Shown piece after piece: positions 18,827-27,891 of a stretch of 64,000 nt of DNA. The position numbers and the translations under genes were made by a program. The stretch's first letter is position 1. Each line of letters begins with the position of its first letter. The stretch comes from UBA10649 sp963755335 (GTDB lineage Bacteria; Actinomycetota; Actinomycetes; S36-B12): contig CAVWJW010000002.1 of assembly GCA_963755335.1 (NCBI GenBank), forward strand, positions 682,001-746,000, given 5' to 3'. The notes under the pieces were generated by a model. The model made no database searches. It was not told the origin of the DNA and was given only the letters and a program-made list of their open reading frames with translations.

Positions 18827-20612
18827 CTAGTCGACGAGCGTCAGCCACTCGTCCTCGAGCACCTCTCGCCGGGACTCGACCTCACGCAGCTCGTCGTTCA
18901 AGACACTTACCTGCTCGTAGTCGGTGGCGTGTTCGCTGAGGAGTCGATGAAGGTCGGCCTCCCGGTCGCGGAGCTTGTCGATCTGACGCTCGAGGCGCGA
19001 CTGGGCCTTCTGCACCTCACGCTGACGCGCGGCGGACGACTTCGACGGCAGCGCCGCTGCCACGACGGCGGCGGCGCTCTCGTCCGCCGCCCGTTGCAGG
19101 GCACGCCGCCTGTCGAGGTACTCCTCGACTCCGCCCGGAAGGTCACGGACCTGCTCGTCTCCCAGCAGCGCGACGAAGTCGTCGCAGACGCGCTCGAGGA
19201 AGTAGCGGTCGTGCGACACGATCAGGAGCGTCCCGGCGAAGCCGTCGAGCAGGTCCTCGAGCGCGGAGAGGGTCTCGACGTCGAAGTCGTTGGTTGGCTC
19301 GTCGAGGACGAGGACGTTCGGGGCGCCCATGAGCAGGCGCGTCAGCTGGAGTCGGCGGCGCTCCCCGCCGGACAGGTCGCCCACCGGCGTCCACTGACCA
19401 TCCGCACCGAACCCGAGCCGCTCGCAGAGCTGGCCCGCGGAGAGCTCGCGGCCCTTGCCGAGGTCGACTCGCTGGGCGACGCGTTCCACCGCCTCGATGA
19501 CCCGCCAGGTGGGATCGAGCTCCTCGAGGTGCTGCGAGAGGTAGGCCGGCTTCACCGTCTGCCCCGTCACCACTCGCCCGTGCGACGGGTGGACGTCGCC
19601 CAGGATCATGCGAAGCAGGGACGTCTTGCCCGCGCCGTTGGGCCCGAGGATCCCGATGCGCTGGCCGGGACCGATGTTCCAGGTGAGGTGGTCGAACAGC
19701 CGCTTGGGACCCATGAACAAGGTGGCGTCATGCACCTCGTAGACCATCTTGCCCAGTCGCGCGTCGGCGAAGGAGAGCAGCTCGACCGCGTCACGCGGCG
19801 GTGGCTCGGCGCTGATGAGCTCGTTCGCCGCGTCGATGCGGAACTTCGGCTTGGACGTGCGTGCCGGGGCGCCGCGGCGCAGCCAGGCCAGCTCCTTGCG
19901 CAGCAGGTTGTTGCGCCGTGCCTCGGACGCCGCGCTCTGCCGCTGCCGCTCGGCCTTCGACAGGACGTACGCCGAGTAGCCGCCGTCATACTCCTCGACG
20001 GCCCCGCCGACCACCTCCCACGTGCGGTCGCACACCTCGTCGAGGAACCAGCGATCATGCGTGACGACGACGACCGCGAGTCCGCTGCGCGTCCTTGAGA
20101 TGGTCGGCGAGCCAGGCCACGATCTCCACGTCAAGGTGGTTCGTGGGCTCGTCCAGGAGCAGGAGGTCGAGGTCGGCGACAAGGAGTCGGGCCAGCTCGA
20201 CGCGGCGGCGTTCGCCCCCGGAGAGGTCGCCCAGCTGTCGATCGAGCAACGCGTCGTCATGCCCGCCGAGGAGGCCTTCGAGGACGTCGCGAACCCGCGG
20301 TTGAGCCGCCCACTCATGCGTTGCGCCGGTGCCGACGACCGCCTCGAGGATCGTGGTGAGCGGATCGACCTCGGGGTTCTGCCGAAGGACGCCGATGTGA
20401 ACGTCCGACGAGACGCTCACCCGGCCTGAGTCGGGCGGCTCGAGGCCGGCCATGACGTCGAGGAGCGTGGTCTTGCCCGCTCCGTTGCGGCCGACCACCC
20501 CGATCCGATCGCCCGCGTTGACCCCCGTCGAGACCTGGTCGAGGAGGGGGCGGTCGCCGAAGGACTTGCTCACCGTCTCCAGGTTGACGAGGTTCCGAGA
20601 CGGCGCAGCCAC
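18827..20612 (-). CDS. ABC-F family ATPase (frameshifted)
   Basis: About 595 residues after repair, a soluble protein with two ATP-binding cassettes and no membrane domain. ABC-F proteins act on the ribosome (translation factors or antibiotic protection). Cassette 1 has GVVGRNGAGKTTLLD and LSGGERRRVELARLL / LLLLDEPTNHLD. One extra base near 20090 shifts the frame, and the protein continues as LAVVVVTHDRWFLDEV. Cassette 2 has GILGPNGAGKTSLLR, LSGGERRRLQLTRLL and LVLDEPTNDFD. The C-terminus (about the last 80 residues) is a basic coiled coil, as in Uup-type members. The GTG at 20612 is a probable start. Which subfamily it belongs to cannot be fixed here. Confidence 0.88.
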
Positions 20613-20707
20613 GTGGCCATTGTCTCGATCGACCCCCGCGGCCACACCGGCGGGACATCCCCCGGATACCAACCGCGCCACAGCAGGACACCGGGCCGCC
20701 GAACCTC

Positions 20708-20713
20708 TAGCCT
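20708..20713 (+). promoter_or_regulatory. Putative -10 element for leaderless methyltransferase mRNA
   Basis: TAGCCT ends 6 bases before the ATG at 20720 with no ribosome site. This is the same arrangement as at 1197-1209 and fits leaderless initiation. Confidence 0.4.
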
Positions 20714-20719
20714 CGCCCG

Positions 20720-21764
20720 ATGCGCCTGCCCTTCAAGGCACGGGCGCCTCGACGGTCGGCGGGGGAGCTGCCAGGGCTGCTCGCTGCCCCCAGCCTCGGA
20801 AACGGGATCGCCCGGCCGATCACGTCCTTCGACGTCGAACTCCTGCTCGAGTCCCTTCGCTGCACCGACCTCCCCGCCGCGGAGGACACGTACCTCGTGG
20901 ACTGGTCGGGCATCCGCACCCGCATTCCCATGCTTCCGTGGGCTCCCCAGCAGCTCAGTGGCGTGACCAGGACCGACCTGCCCATCCCGGATGACGGATA
21001 CCGCAGCGAAGACGTCGAATACGCCGCGCTCGCACAGGCACTGGCCACGGCGACGGAGACGTTCCGGATCGTGGAGGTCGGGGCCGGCTGGGCGCCATGG
21101 TCGGTGTCCGGCATCGTGTACGCCCGCCGCCTCGGCCTGCGTGCCAGCGGCGTCGCCGTGGAGGCCGACCCCACTCGCGCCGGGTGGGCGGTGCAGCACG
21201 CCCGCGACAACGGGGTGAGCGTCGAACTTGTCGAGGGGACTGCCGCCGACATCGCCGCCCGTCTGCTCGGCGGGCCACGGCGATGCTGAGCTACTTGTCG
21301 TGCAGGCTGCGGGGTGGCACACGACAACGACGCTGCAGTTCCCCGAGATCGACGAACTCGACATGGGGGCAGCCGTGTGGACACTGCCCGGAACCGGGGT
21401 CGACTACCGCGGCGCTCATCTACGGCACCGCGACGTCGCTGGCGTCTGTGTGTCGACTCTGCTGGCGGGACAGGCCCAGACCGACCTCCTGCACATCGAC
21501 GTGCAAGGGGTCGAGTTCGAACTGCTCGAGCCCGTGAGCGACGCGGTGCAGTCCAGCGTCCGGCTCATGGCCATCGGCACCACCAACCGCCTGGTCGAGG
21601 GCCAACTGCAGTTCCACCTGCTGGCCCGGGGTTGGGGGTTGCTGATCGACGACCCGTGCACGGCCAACTTCGTGATGACCCATCCGACGCTCTCGGGCTT
21701 CACTGTCCAGGACGGAACACAGCTCTGGGAGAACCCCTTCCTGCGAGAATGGCCCGCAACGTAG
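20720..21764 (+). CDS. FkbM family methyltransferase-like protein (frameshifted)
   Basis: About 348 residues if repaired. The S-adenosylmethionine motif FRIVEVGAGWAPWSV is in the first half, followed by ASGVAVEADPTRAGW (acidic residue at the end of strand 2). An indel near 21275 shifts the frame. The second half carries LLHIDVQGVEFELLEPV, the conserved D-x-Q-G-x-E block of FkbM-type methyltransferases. Such enzymes methylate hydroxyl groups of sugars or secondary metabolites. No biosynthetic cluster surrounds it, so the substrate is unknown. It is followed 24 bases later by a GNAT gene on the same strand. Confidence 0.75.
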
Positions 21765-21788
21765 TCACTCCGCACCAGGAGGGTTGCC

Positions 21789-22604
21789 GTGGAACTCGTC
21801 GAGAAGTCGCGCATCGCGGAGCTCAACGAAGCCGCCACGGTCGAATCGCTCGTGGGTCTCGCCGACGACGCCATGAGCTCCGAACTGGGCATCGACTGTC
21901 GCCGCGTCGGCGGTGGACTGCTTGTGCGGATGCGAGCAGCGCCGTTCATTCCGTACTTCACCCGTGCCTTCGCACTCGGGGTGACCGAGCCGATGACCGA
22001 GGCCGTGCTGGACGAGGTCACCGATGGACTCAGGGAGGCAGGGGGTGACGTCCTTGTCGTACAGGTGGCACCGCCTCAGGAGACGGATGCGACCGTCGAG
22101 CTGCTGACGCGCCGGGGCTGGGAGCGCGGCGGGACGTGGGCCAAGATGATGCGGCCTGCCGGCCCCGCACCGTCCGTCGACACGACTCTGCGGATCGAGA
22201 AAGTCGGCCCAGACCGCGCGGCCGACTTCGGGCGGGTACTCATCGAGGGCATGGAGATGCCGCCGATCATGACGACGTGGGCGGGCCTGCAGGTGGACGC
22301 GCCGCAGTACTCAGGTTTCGGTGCCTTCGACGGCGACGACCTCGTGGGCGTCGGCGTCCTGCATGTGCACGACGGGGCTGCTCAACTAGCCGGTGCCGCC
22401 ACGTTGCCCGAATTCCGGGGACGGGGTGCGCAGCTCGCCCTCATGGCCGCGCGGATCAACGCAGCACATGAGCAGGGTGCCCAGTGGGTCACTGCCGAGA
22501 CTGGCTCGGAGACACCGGAGCACCCGAATCCCTCGCTGCACAACATGTATCGAGCGGGTCTCACGCTGCTGTACCACCGCCGCAACTGGCTGCTGCGCGT
22601 CTGA
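21789..22604 (+). CDS. GNAT family N-acetyltransferase
   Basis: 271 residues, start GTG at 21789 with AGGAGGGT upstream. The C-terminal half is a GNAT domain: LVGVGVLHVHDGAAQLAGAATLPEFRGRGAQLALMAAR contains the strand beta-4 and the acetyl-CoA pyrophosphate loop (R-G-R-G-A). The end NPSLHNMYRAGL is the typical N-x-x-Y region. The N-terminal 130 residues are a degenerate second GNAT-like half, giving the two-domain arrangement common in actinobacteria. The acceptor substrate cannot be predicted. It converges on the MFS gene with an 18-base gap. Confidence 0.8.
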   Translation: MELVEKSRIAELNEAATVESLVGLADDAMSSELGIDCRRVGGGLLVRMRAAPFIPYFTRAFALGVTEPMTEAVLDEVTDGLREAGGDVLVVQVAPPQETDATVELLTRRGWERGGTWAKMMRPAGPAPSVDTTLRIEKVGPDRAADFGRVLIEGMEMPPIMTTWAGLQVDAPQYSGFGAFDGDDLVGVGVLHVHDGAAQLAGAATLPEFRGRGAQLALMAARINAAHEQGAQWVTAETGSETPEHPNPSLHNMYRAGLTLLYHRRNWLLRV

Positions 22605-22622
22605 ACCGAGACAGACGAATCG

Positions 22623-24281
22623 CTAGGACGCGTCGTCGCGGTACTCGACGACGTGCCGGTCGTGATTCAGCCGCGCCTCGACCACCTGGTTTGCGATCTC
22701 GCGACCATTGACACTGCCCGTGACGGCCGCCAGGAACGCCTCGGCCGTCACCCGTAGGACACGTGCGTCGTCGATGGCTGTGACGGTGGCAGTGCGCGGG
22801 ACACCGTTGAGCAGGGCGATCTCGCCGAAGAAGTCGCCCGCGGCCAGAGCGCCCTCAAGCAGCTTTCCGTCCACCGTCACGGTGAAATCGCCACGGTCGA
22901 TGACGTAGAACGTGTCGCCGATTCCCCCCTGAGTGACGACTTCGACGCCCCGAGCGACATCGACGAAGTCACTGCTGCCTGCCAGCCGCTCGAGCTCATA
23001 CTGCGGAAGCACCCCCAGAAACCGCACCCGACGCAGCAGCTCGATCTCGCGCACCGGAATGACCGACCGTTCGTCGAGTCGGCGCACAGCGACGAATCCA
23101 GCAAGAGTCAACGCGACGGCACCCAGGCCGAAGGGAAGGAAGGCCGACGAGACGGTGAGCCAGGAGATCAGGACCGGGGCAAGCGCCGCGCCGACGGCGA
23201 GGCCGAGCAGCGCGGTGCCCTCCTGTACAGCGAAGACTCGGGCCAGGACGTGATCGTCGGTCGATCGCTGCAGCAGGGTCCGACCGGAGACCATGAGGAC
23301 GGTGGCACCGATCCCGGAGATCGCGAGGGCGATCATCGCCGGCACCAGACCCGCGATCACGGCCACGACGGCGAATCCGAGCCCCTGCACGCAGCCCCCG
23401 CCGATGATGACGAACGTCAGGTGGCGACGGATCGTCAGGCCGGCGGCGATCGCTGCTCCCACGAGGGCGCCGACACCCGCAGCTCCGACCACGAGGCCGG
23501 CACCCACGTCCGCCATGCCGAGCACCTCGCTCGCGTAGGCGACACCGAGGACATCCATCGCGCCGACGAGGACGAAGTTGGTGGCCAGGACGAGGAGCAG
23601 GGCGATGCTCCCCCAGTCCCCACGCAGGGACCGCAGGCCGTCCAACGACGTTCGCCAGCCATCGATCTCGCCCGGAGCGGACTCTCGAGCGGGACCGAGC
23701 CCGAGGCGAAGGCACAGCAGTGCGGCAACCGTGGAGGCGACGACGCCGACGAACAGCACCAGACCGGGGCCCGAGATCGCCACGAGCACACCGGCGACGG
23801 CGGGTCCGACGAAGAAGGCGATCCCGTCCGCCCCCGACGAGAGCGAGTTCGCCGACACCAGTTGCTCGCGCGATCGCGCGACCTGCGGCATGACCGCGAA
23901 GTGCACCGGGCGGACGACCGCGATGGCCGTCGTCATCAGTGTCGCGCAGGCCAGGACGGCAGGGACGGGCGCGTCGATGACCAGCATCGTGCCGGTGAAG
24001 GCCGCCGTGACGGCCACGGCGCCGTGCGTCACCAGTAGCGCCGTGCCCCGGGACATCCGATCGCCGATCCCCGCCAGCATCGGCGCCACCAGTGCCGCTG
24101 GCACCAGCTGCACGACCGCCGCGAAGCCGGCCAGCGATGCACCACCGCGGGCGTACGCGTAGAGGAGGATCGCCAGCCAGACCGAGAACTCGACGAAGCT
24201 GTACAGGGCGTAGGCGATCAGAACCCGACGGAGGCCGGCGCGCGCTGAGACTCCGCGCAGCGCGATCCCCAGGGATCTCAT
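22623..24281 (-). CDS. MFS transporter fused to a C-terminal cyclic nucleotide-binding domain
   Basis: 552 residues. Residues about 1-400 form a 12-helix major facilitator (for example GIGDRMSRGTALLVTHGAVAV, the inter-helix GDRxxR-like loop). After a linker, residues about 425-540 form a cNMP-binding domain: FLGVLPQYELERLAGSSDF, GGIGDTFYVIDRGDFTVTVDG and the phosphate-binding cassette FFGEIALLNGVPRTATVTA, with the Glu and Arg that contact the cyclic nucleotide. Transport or stability could therefore respond to cAMP or cGMP. Start ATG at 24281. The frame is intact throughout, so the fusion is real. Substrate unknown. Confidence 0.88.
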   Translation of the reverse strand: MRSLGIALRGVSARAGLRRVLIAYALYSFVEFSVWLAILLYAYARGGASLAGFAAVVQLVPAALVAPMLAGIGDRMSRGTALLVTHGAVAVTAAFTGTMLVIDAPVPAVLACATLMTTAIAVVRPVHFAVMPQVARSREQLVSANSLSSGADGIAFFVGPAVAGVLVAISGPGLVLFVGVVASTVAALLCLRLGLGPARESAPGEIDGWRTSLDGLRSLRGDWGSIALLLVLATNFVLVGAMDVLGVAYASEVLGMADVGAGLVVGAAGVGALVGAAIAAGLTIRRHLTFVIIGGGCVQGLGFAVVAVIAGLVPAMIALAISGIGATVLMVSGRTLLQRSTDDHVLARVFAVQEGTALLGLAVGAALAPVLISWLTVSSAFLPFGLGAVALTLAGFVAVRRLDERSVIPVREIELLRRVRFLGVLPQYELERLAGSSDFVDVARGVEVVTQGGIGDTFYVIDRGDFTVTVDGKLLEGALAAGDFFGEIALLNGVPRTATVTAIDDARVLRVTAEAFLAAVTGSVNGREIANQVVEARLNHDRHVVEYRDDAS

Positions 24282-24388
24282 GCGAACGGCCTCGGCTGCC
24301 GATTCACAGCGTCACTCTAGGGACATAGGGGGCGCTTCGGGAGATTTGGTGGTACTCCTTGGCGAACACATCGAGCATGGAGGACGAC

Positions 24389-24796
24389 GTGGCTACAGGG
24401 AGCGGGACCAAGGACGATCCGTGGCAGTTGACGACCGCACCGGGATCATCGGCGTACACGATGTACCGGGACGAGTCCGCCGATCCGCCGTCGCTCGTGT
24501 GCCAGGTGGGTTCGACGACCCTCAAGTACCGCCTCGAGGCGATCGACGACCTGCACGCCTGGCTGAAGGAGCAGGGTGACTGGGTGGACCTGGGCGCTGC
24601 AGATGAGAAGAAGCCGGTCACGCCCGGAACCGTCGAGGCATTCGGTCGAGCCGACGACAACCCGGTCGGTGGCTGGTACGGACTGCGGAACGGCTACCGC
24701 GGACGGTTCGGCATGTACCTGCCGCCGCTGCTCGAGGCCCTTGGCCTCGTCGAGCTCACTCACGATCCGCGTAACAACAAGGTGCGCGCCTTGTAG
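24389..24796 (+). CDS. Conserved actinobacterial protein of unknown function
   Basis: 135 residues, cytoplasmic, no signal or membrane segment. It contains GTKDDPWQLTTAPGSSAYTMY, SLVCQVGSTTLKYRLEAIDDL and NPVGGWYGLRNGYRGRFGMY, then LTHDPRNNKVRAL at the end. I recall this arrangement as a widespread small actinobacterial family without assigned function, but I cannot name it with certainty. The GTG at 24389 is chosen because GGAGG lies 5 bases before it; in-frame ATGs at 24359 and 24377 are possible. It diverges from the MFS-cNMP gene. Confidence 0.7.
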   Translation: MATGSGTKDDPWQLTTAPGSSAYTMYRDESADPPSLVCQVGSTTLKYRLEAIDDLHAWLKEQGDWVDLGAADEKKPVTPGTVEAFGRADDNPVGGWYGLRNGYRGRFGMYLPPLLEALGLVELTHDPRNNKVRAL

Positions 24797-24872
24797 CCAA
24801 GCCGGAAATGTACTGCTTGTGTTCATCTGTCCGTCACGGCGCTGCCGGTCCGAACTCACTCGCCGCTGATGT

Positions 24873-24906
24873 GGTGTGACCTCGTTCCCACTCACGAGGA
24901 GTCACC
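24873..24906 (+). promoter_or_regulatory. Hairpin covering the ribosome-binding site of the phosphoesterase gene
   Basis: Bases 24873-24876 and 24880-24885 can pair with 24903-24906 and 24894-24899, leaving an 8-base loop and a 3-base internal mismatch. The Shine-Dalgarno GAGGAG (24896-24901) lies in the right arm, three bases before the helix end and 7 bases before the ATG. Such a structure could lower translation, but short GC-rich helices are common by chance in this genome. Confidence 0.3.
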
Positions 24907-24908
24907 AC

Positions 24909-25922
24909 ATGACCTTGCGACGCTTCGCGATCGCTGCCGCCGTCACGGCCGCAGCCACCGCAGCCGTCATCGCCGCCCCAATGTCCACCGCCTCCGCGGA
25001 GGATCGCGGCGGCTACACGATCGGCCTGTGGGGCGACCAGCCCTACAACGCGCCCGGCATCGCCGCTGAGGCCAGCGTCATCGCCGACATCAACAAGCAG
25101 GAACTCGTCTTCACGGTCTTCGACGGTGACATCAAGGCCGGGAAGAACTCGCTGTGCGGAACAGACCCCGCCACGGGCTACAACCCGTACACCAACGCGC
25201 AGGCGATGTTCGCGTCGATCAAGTGGGCGACGATCTACACGCCCGGCGACAACGAGTGGACCGACTGCGACCGCGTGAGCAACGGATCGCTGGATCCCAA
25301 CGCGCAGTTGACCCTGCTCCGCCAGATGTTCTTTTCGAGCAACAAGTCCCTCGGGCAGGATCGACTCGACCTGACGCAGCAGAGCGCCCAGTTCCCTGAG
25401 AACGCCCGCTGGGAGCACGACGGCGTCACGTACATCACCGTCAACACCCCGGGCACGGACAACAACGCGCTGCAGTTCAATGCCGCAGGCGCGATGCTGG
25501 ATCCCGATGGCAAGGTCACGACGGACCCGACCAAGCAGAACGGCAACGAGGCGGAGTACACGGCGCGCAACGCGGCCAATCTCGCGTGGCTCCAGTCCGG
25601 CTTCGATTTCGCGAAGAAGCGCGGATCGAAGGGGATCATGGTCGTGCAGCAGGCGGACATGTGGAACTCGGCGATCAACGCCGATCCCGTCCCCCACTAC
25701 GCCGACGAGAAGGCCAAGTTGGCTCAGCTCGTCGCCGGATTCAACGGCAAGGTCGCGCTGGTCAACGGCGACTCACACGTTCTCACCATCGACAACCCGC
25801 TCGGTCTTGCGAACTTCACCCGCGTCGTCACCCCCGGTGACACGCAGCACGGCTGGGTGAGCGTCAACGTGAACGCCAAGTCGGCGAACGTCTTCACCTT
25901 CGCTTCGAAGCTCCTTCCCTAG
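24909..25922 (+). CDS. Secreted metallophosphoesterase-like protein
   Basis: 337 residues. Signal peptide: TLRRF, then hydrophobic AIAAAVTAAATAAVIAA and a likely cut after STASA. The mature part has the calcineurin-like metal motif order: GLWGDQPYN, FDGDIKAGK (GD), YTPGDNEWTDCD (GDNE, usually GNHE), and GDSHVLTID (GDSH, usually GHxH). It is thus a divergent secreted phosphoesterase; the GNHE histidine position is occupied by Glu-Trp. The ATG at 24909 has GAGGAG 7 bases upstream. Followed by a strong hairpin terminator. The substrate may be phosphate esters in the environment. Confidence 0.8.
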   Translation: MTLRRFAIAAAVTAAATAAVIAAPMSTASAEDRGGYTIGLWGDQPYNAPGIAAEASVIADINKQELVFTVFDGDIKAGKNSLCGTDPATGYNPYTNAQAMFASIKWATIYTPGDNEWTDCDRVSNGSLDPNAQLTLLRQMFFSSNKSLGQDRLDLTQQSAQFPENARWEHDGVTYITVNTPGTDNNALQFNAAGAMLDPDGKVTTDPTKQNGNEAEYTARNAANLAWLQSGFDFAKKRGSKGIMVVQQADMWNSAINADPVPHYADEKAKLAQLVAGFNGKVALVNGDSHVLTIDNPLGLANFTRVVTPGDTQHGWVSVNVNAKSANVFTFASKLLP

Positions 25923-25976
25923 TCCTTCGCGGCAGCCGGCAGGGGCCGATCCACGAGAGTCCCGCGGCTTGATAGA

Positions 25977-26012
25977 CGAGTGGGCGGTCACCCGACGGTG
26001 ACCGCCCACTCG
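25977..26012 (+). terminator. Stem-loop terminator after the phosphoesterase gene
   Basis: A 16-base perfect stem (CGAGTGGGCGGTCACC and its complement) with a CGAC loop lies 55 bases after the stop codon. There is no strong U-tract. The remaining sequence to 26199 shows no gene. Confidence 0.8.
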
Positions 26013-26199
26013 CCATGTCCGACCGACCAGGTTGATGTCACGCCTCACGCGAGTATCGGGCGCGGACGACACGCGGCCCTTCTCGCGATCCGCACTCCTG
26101 CACGATGTCGCGAACGAAGGAGAAAGCGGTGATGTTCGTTGCGCGAACTGCCACCTGGTTCGCACAAGGGAGAAGCGCGGCTGGTGGAGGGCTGGGGAG

Positions 26200-26272
26200 T
26201 GCGCCCGGCAAGATTCGAACTTGCAACCTTCTGATCCGTAGTCAGATGCTCTATCCGTTGAGCTACGGGCGC
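26200..26272 (-). tRNA. tRNA-Arg (anticodon ACG)
   Basis: 73 bases. The acceptor stem GCGCCCG pairs with CGGGCGC, the discriminator is A, and the D arm is GCTCAACGGATAGAGC. The anticodon stem TCTGA/TCAGA encloses loop CTACGGA, giving anticodon ACG. The T arm is TTGCAAGTTCGAATCTTGC. CCA is not encoded. Its A34 is the substrate of TadA, encoded at 7318-7787. Confidence 0.96.
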
Positions 26273-26372
26273 ATGGTCGCGAACGACCGACGGGAAGTGT
26301 ACCGACCGCGACTTAAGCGCAGCCACAGGACCCGTCTCCTAGCCTCCTGTTCGTGACCAGCGGGCGGGAATC

Positions 26373-26792
26373 ATGACAACACGACGCGACGTGCTCAAGG
26401 GAGCGTGCGGACTCGCCGTCCTGGCTCTCGGACCGGTGGTGTTGGCCGACGAGGCCGAGGCGGCCGGGGGAATCCATCACCGCAAGGACGGCAGAGTTGC
26501 GGTGCACGTGGGCCGCATCTCAGCCCTCGCCCACGTCGGCGGCGCGGTGGCGATCGGCTCGGTCAATGGCGTTCCGACGGCCGTGGTCCGCACCGGAACA
26601 TCGACCTACGAGGCCCTGAACCTGCGCTGCACGCACGCGGGCTTCCCTGTGACGCAGTCCAGCGGCGGATGGACCTGCCCCGCGCATGGATCGCGTTTCA
26701 CCGCGACGGGTCAGGTGACCCACGGACCGGCCCAGAGGAATCTGGCCGCGGTGCCCTCCACGTTCGACGGCAAGAAGGTGCTGGTCGGCTAA
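26373..26792 (+). CDS. Tat-exported Rieske (2Fe-2S) protein
   Basis: 139 residues. The N-terminus TTRRDVLKGACGLAVLALG is a twin-arginine export signal, so folding with its cluster occurs before export. The Rieske cluster ligands are intact: LRCTHAGFPV (Cys-x-His) and WTCPAHGSRF (Cys-x-x-His). The protein is a small single-domain electron carrier, not a full oxygenase or bc1 subunit. Start ATG at 26373 with GCGGGAATC upstream. No redox partner is adjacent; the electron-transfer cassette at 48-52 kb is distant. Followed by a strong stem-loop terminator. Confidence 0.9.
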   Translation: MTTRRDVLKGACGLAVLALGPVVLADEAEAAGGIHHRKDGRVAVHVGRISALAHVGGAVAIGSVNGVPTAVVRTGTSTYEALNLRCTHAGFPVTQSSGGWTCPAHGSRFTATGQVTHGPAQRNLAAVPSTFDGKKVLVG

Positions 26793-26813
26793 GACGTTCT
26801 CTGTCCCTTCGAA

Positions 26814-26856
26814 AGACAGAACGGGCGCCCCCTCCTCCGGGGCGCCCGTTCTGTCT
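26814..26856 (+). terminator. Stem-loop terminator after the Rieske gene
   Basis: An 18-base perfect stem (AGACAGAACGGGCGCCCC and its complement) with a 7-base CTCCTCC loop begins 21 bases after the Rieske stop. Confidence 0.85.
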
Positions 26857-26892
26857 GCTCCCGCGCGCACTCAAGCGCCGCGCCCAAAATGT

Positions 26893-26919
26893 GATGGGGA
26901 CCCACCAGGGGTCCCCATC
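26893..26919 (-). terminator. Rho-independent terminator of the tRNA-Ser(GCT) gene
   Basis: The 11-base stem GATGGGGACCC has a 5-base loop. On the minus strand it is followed by ACATTTTG, giving a short U-run. It lies 5 bases beyond the tRNA 3' end. Confidence 0.75.
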
Positions 26920-26924
26920 CACAT

Positions 26925-27018
26925 TGGCGGAGGCGGAGGGATTTGAACCCTCGATGGGCTTGAAGGCCCAAACCGCATTAGCAGTGCGGCGCCATAGACC
27001 GGACTAGGCGACGCCTCC
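26925..27018 (-). tRNA. tRNA-Ser (anticodon GCT), CCA encoded
   Basis: The acceptor stem GGAGGCG pairs with CGCCTCC, the discriminator is G, and CCA is encoded at 26925-26927. The anticodon stem CCGCA/TGCGG encloses loop CTGCTAA, giving GCT. It has the long variable arm typical of serine tRNAs (GGGCCTTCAAGCCC) and T-loop GTTCAAATCC. Reads AGC/AGU codons. Confidence 0.96.
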
Positions 27019-27083
27019 CCGCAGCCTCGTTGCCAAGGCAGCCCGAGAAGAATACCCGCTCCCCGCACGGCAGAATGCAGCGC

Positions 27084-27833
27084 ATGACGACTCTGGCGAT
27101 CGACTGCGGCGGCGGTGGCATCAAGGGCTCGGTCCTCGACGACGCCGGGACTATGCGGGCCCACCCCATCCGCGTGCCGACCCCGTACCCACTGCCGACC
27201 GCCCTGTTCGTGAAGACCCTCGTCGACCTCGCCGGACAGCTGCCCAAGGCCGAGCGCGCCACGGTCGGCCTGCCGGGGATGATCCGCCACGGCGTGGTCG
27301 TCACCACCCCGCACTACGTCACCAAGTCCGGACCGCGGACGCGTGTGCTGCCCGAACTCGTCGAGCAGTGGGAGGGCTTCGACGCCCAGACGGCGCTCTC
27401 GGAGGCGCTGGGCGTCCCGACCATCGTGCTGAACGATGCGGAGGTGCACGGAGCCGGAGTCATCGCCGGTCAGGGCCTCGAGCTCGTCCTGACCCTGGGC
27501 ACCGGACTCGGCTGCGCCATCTTCGACGGCAGCCGGCTGGCTCCGCACCTGGAGATGTCACAGGCGCCGGTGCGCTGGGGGCTGTCGTACGACACCTACA
27601 TCGGCGAGCACGAGCGCCGACGTCTCGGCGACGCGCTCTGGTCACGCCGAGTGGGACGCATGGTCGAAGGCCTGCGCCCCGTGTTCTTGTGGGACCGCCT
27701 GTACGTGGGTGGCGGCAACTCCCGGCACATCACGCCCAACGTTCTCGCGAAGCTCGGCGACGACGTCGTCATCGTCCCCAACTCAGCCGCCCTCGTCGGC
27801 GGTGCGCGTGCGTGGCACCTGCTGATCGACTAG
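27084..27833 (+). CDS. ROK family sugar kinase-like protein (divergent)
   Basis: 249 residues with an actin-fold ATPase. The N-terminal phosphate loop is LAIDCGGGGIKGSVLDD. The aspartate region is TIVLNDAEVHGAGVIAGQG, followed by LTLGTGLGCAIFDGS. The end has LYVGGGNSRHI, the adenosine motif. It resembles actinobacterial polyphosphate/ATP glucokinases in size and order. However, the ROK signature with Glu-x-Gly-His and the zinc cysteines is replaced by LEMSQAPVRWG, so glucose kinase activity is uncertain. Start ATG at 27084 (ATG 27075 also in frame). Followed by an EamA transporter gene. Confidence 0.7.
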   Translation: MTTLAIDCGGGGIKGSVLDDAGTMRAHPIRVPTPYPLPTALFVKTLVDLAGQLPKAERATVGLPGMIRHGVVVTTPHYVTKSGPRTRVLPELVEQWEGFDAQTALSEALGVPTIVLNDAEVHGAGVIAGQGLELVLTLGTGLGCAIFDGSRLAPHLEMSQAPVRWGLSYDTYIGEHERRRLGDALWSRRVGRMVEGLRPVFLWDRLYVGGGNSRHITPNVLAKLGDDVVIVPNSAALVGGARAWHLLID

Positions 27834-27891
27834 CGAAGGTGACCGCGAAGCAAGGTTCGGCAGGTCACGCGGCGACACCGTCGGCGTCGGC

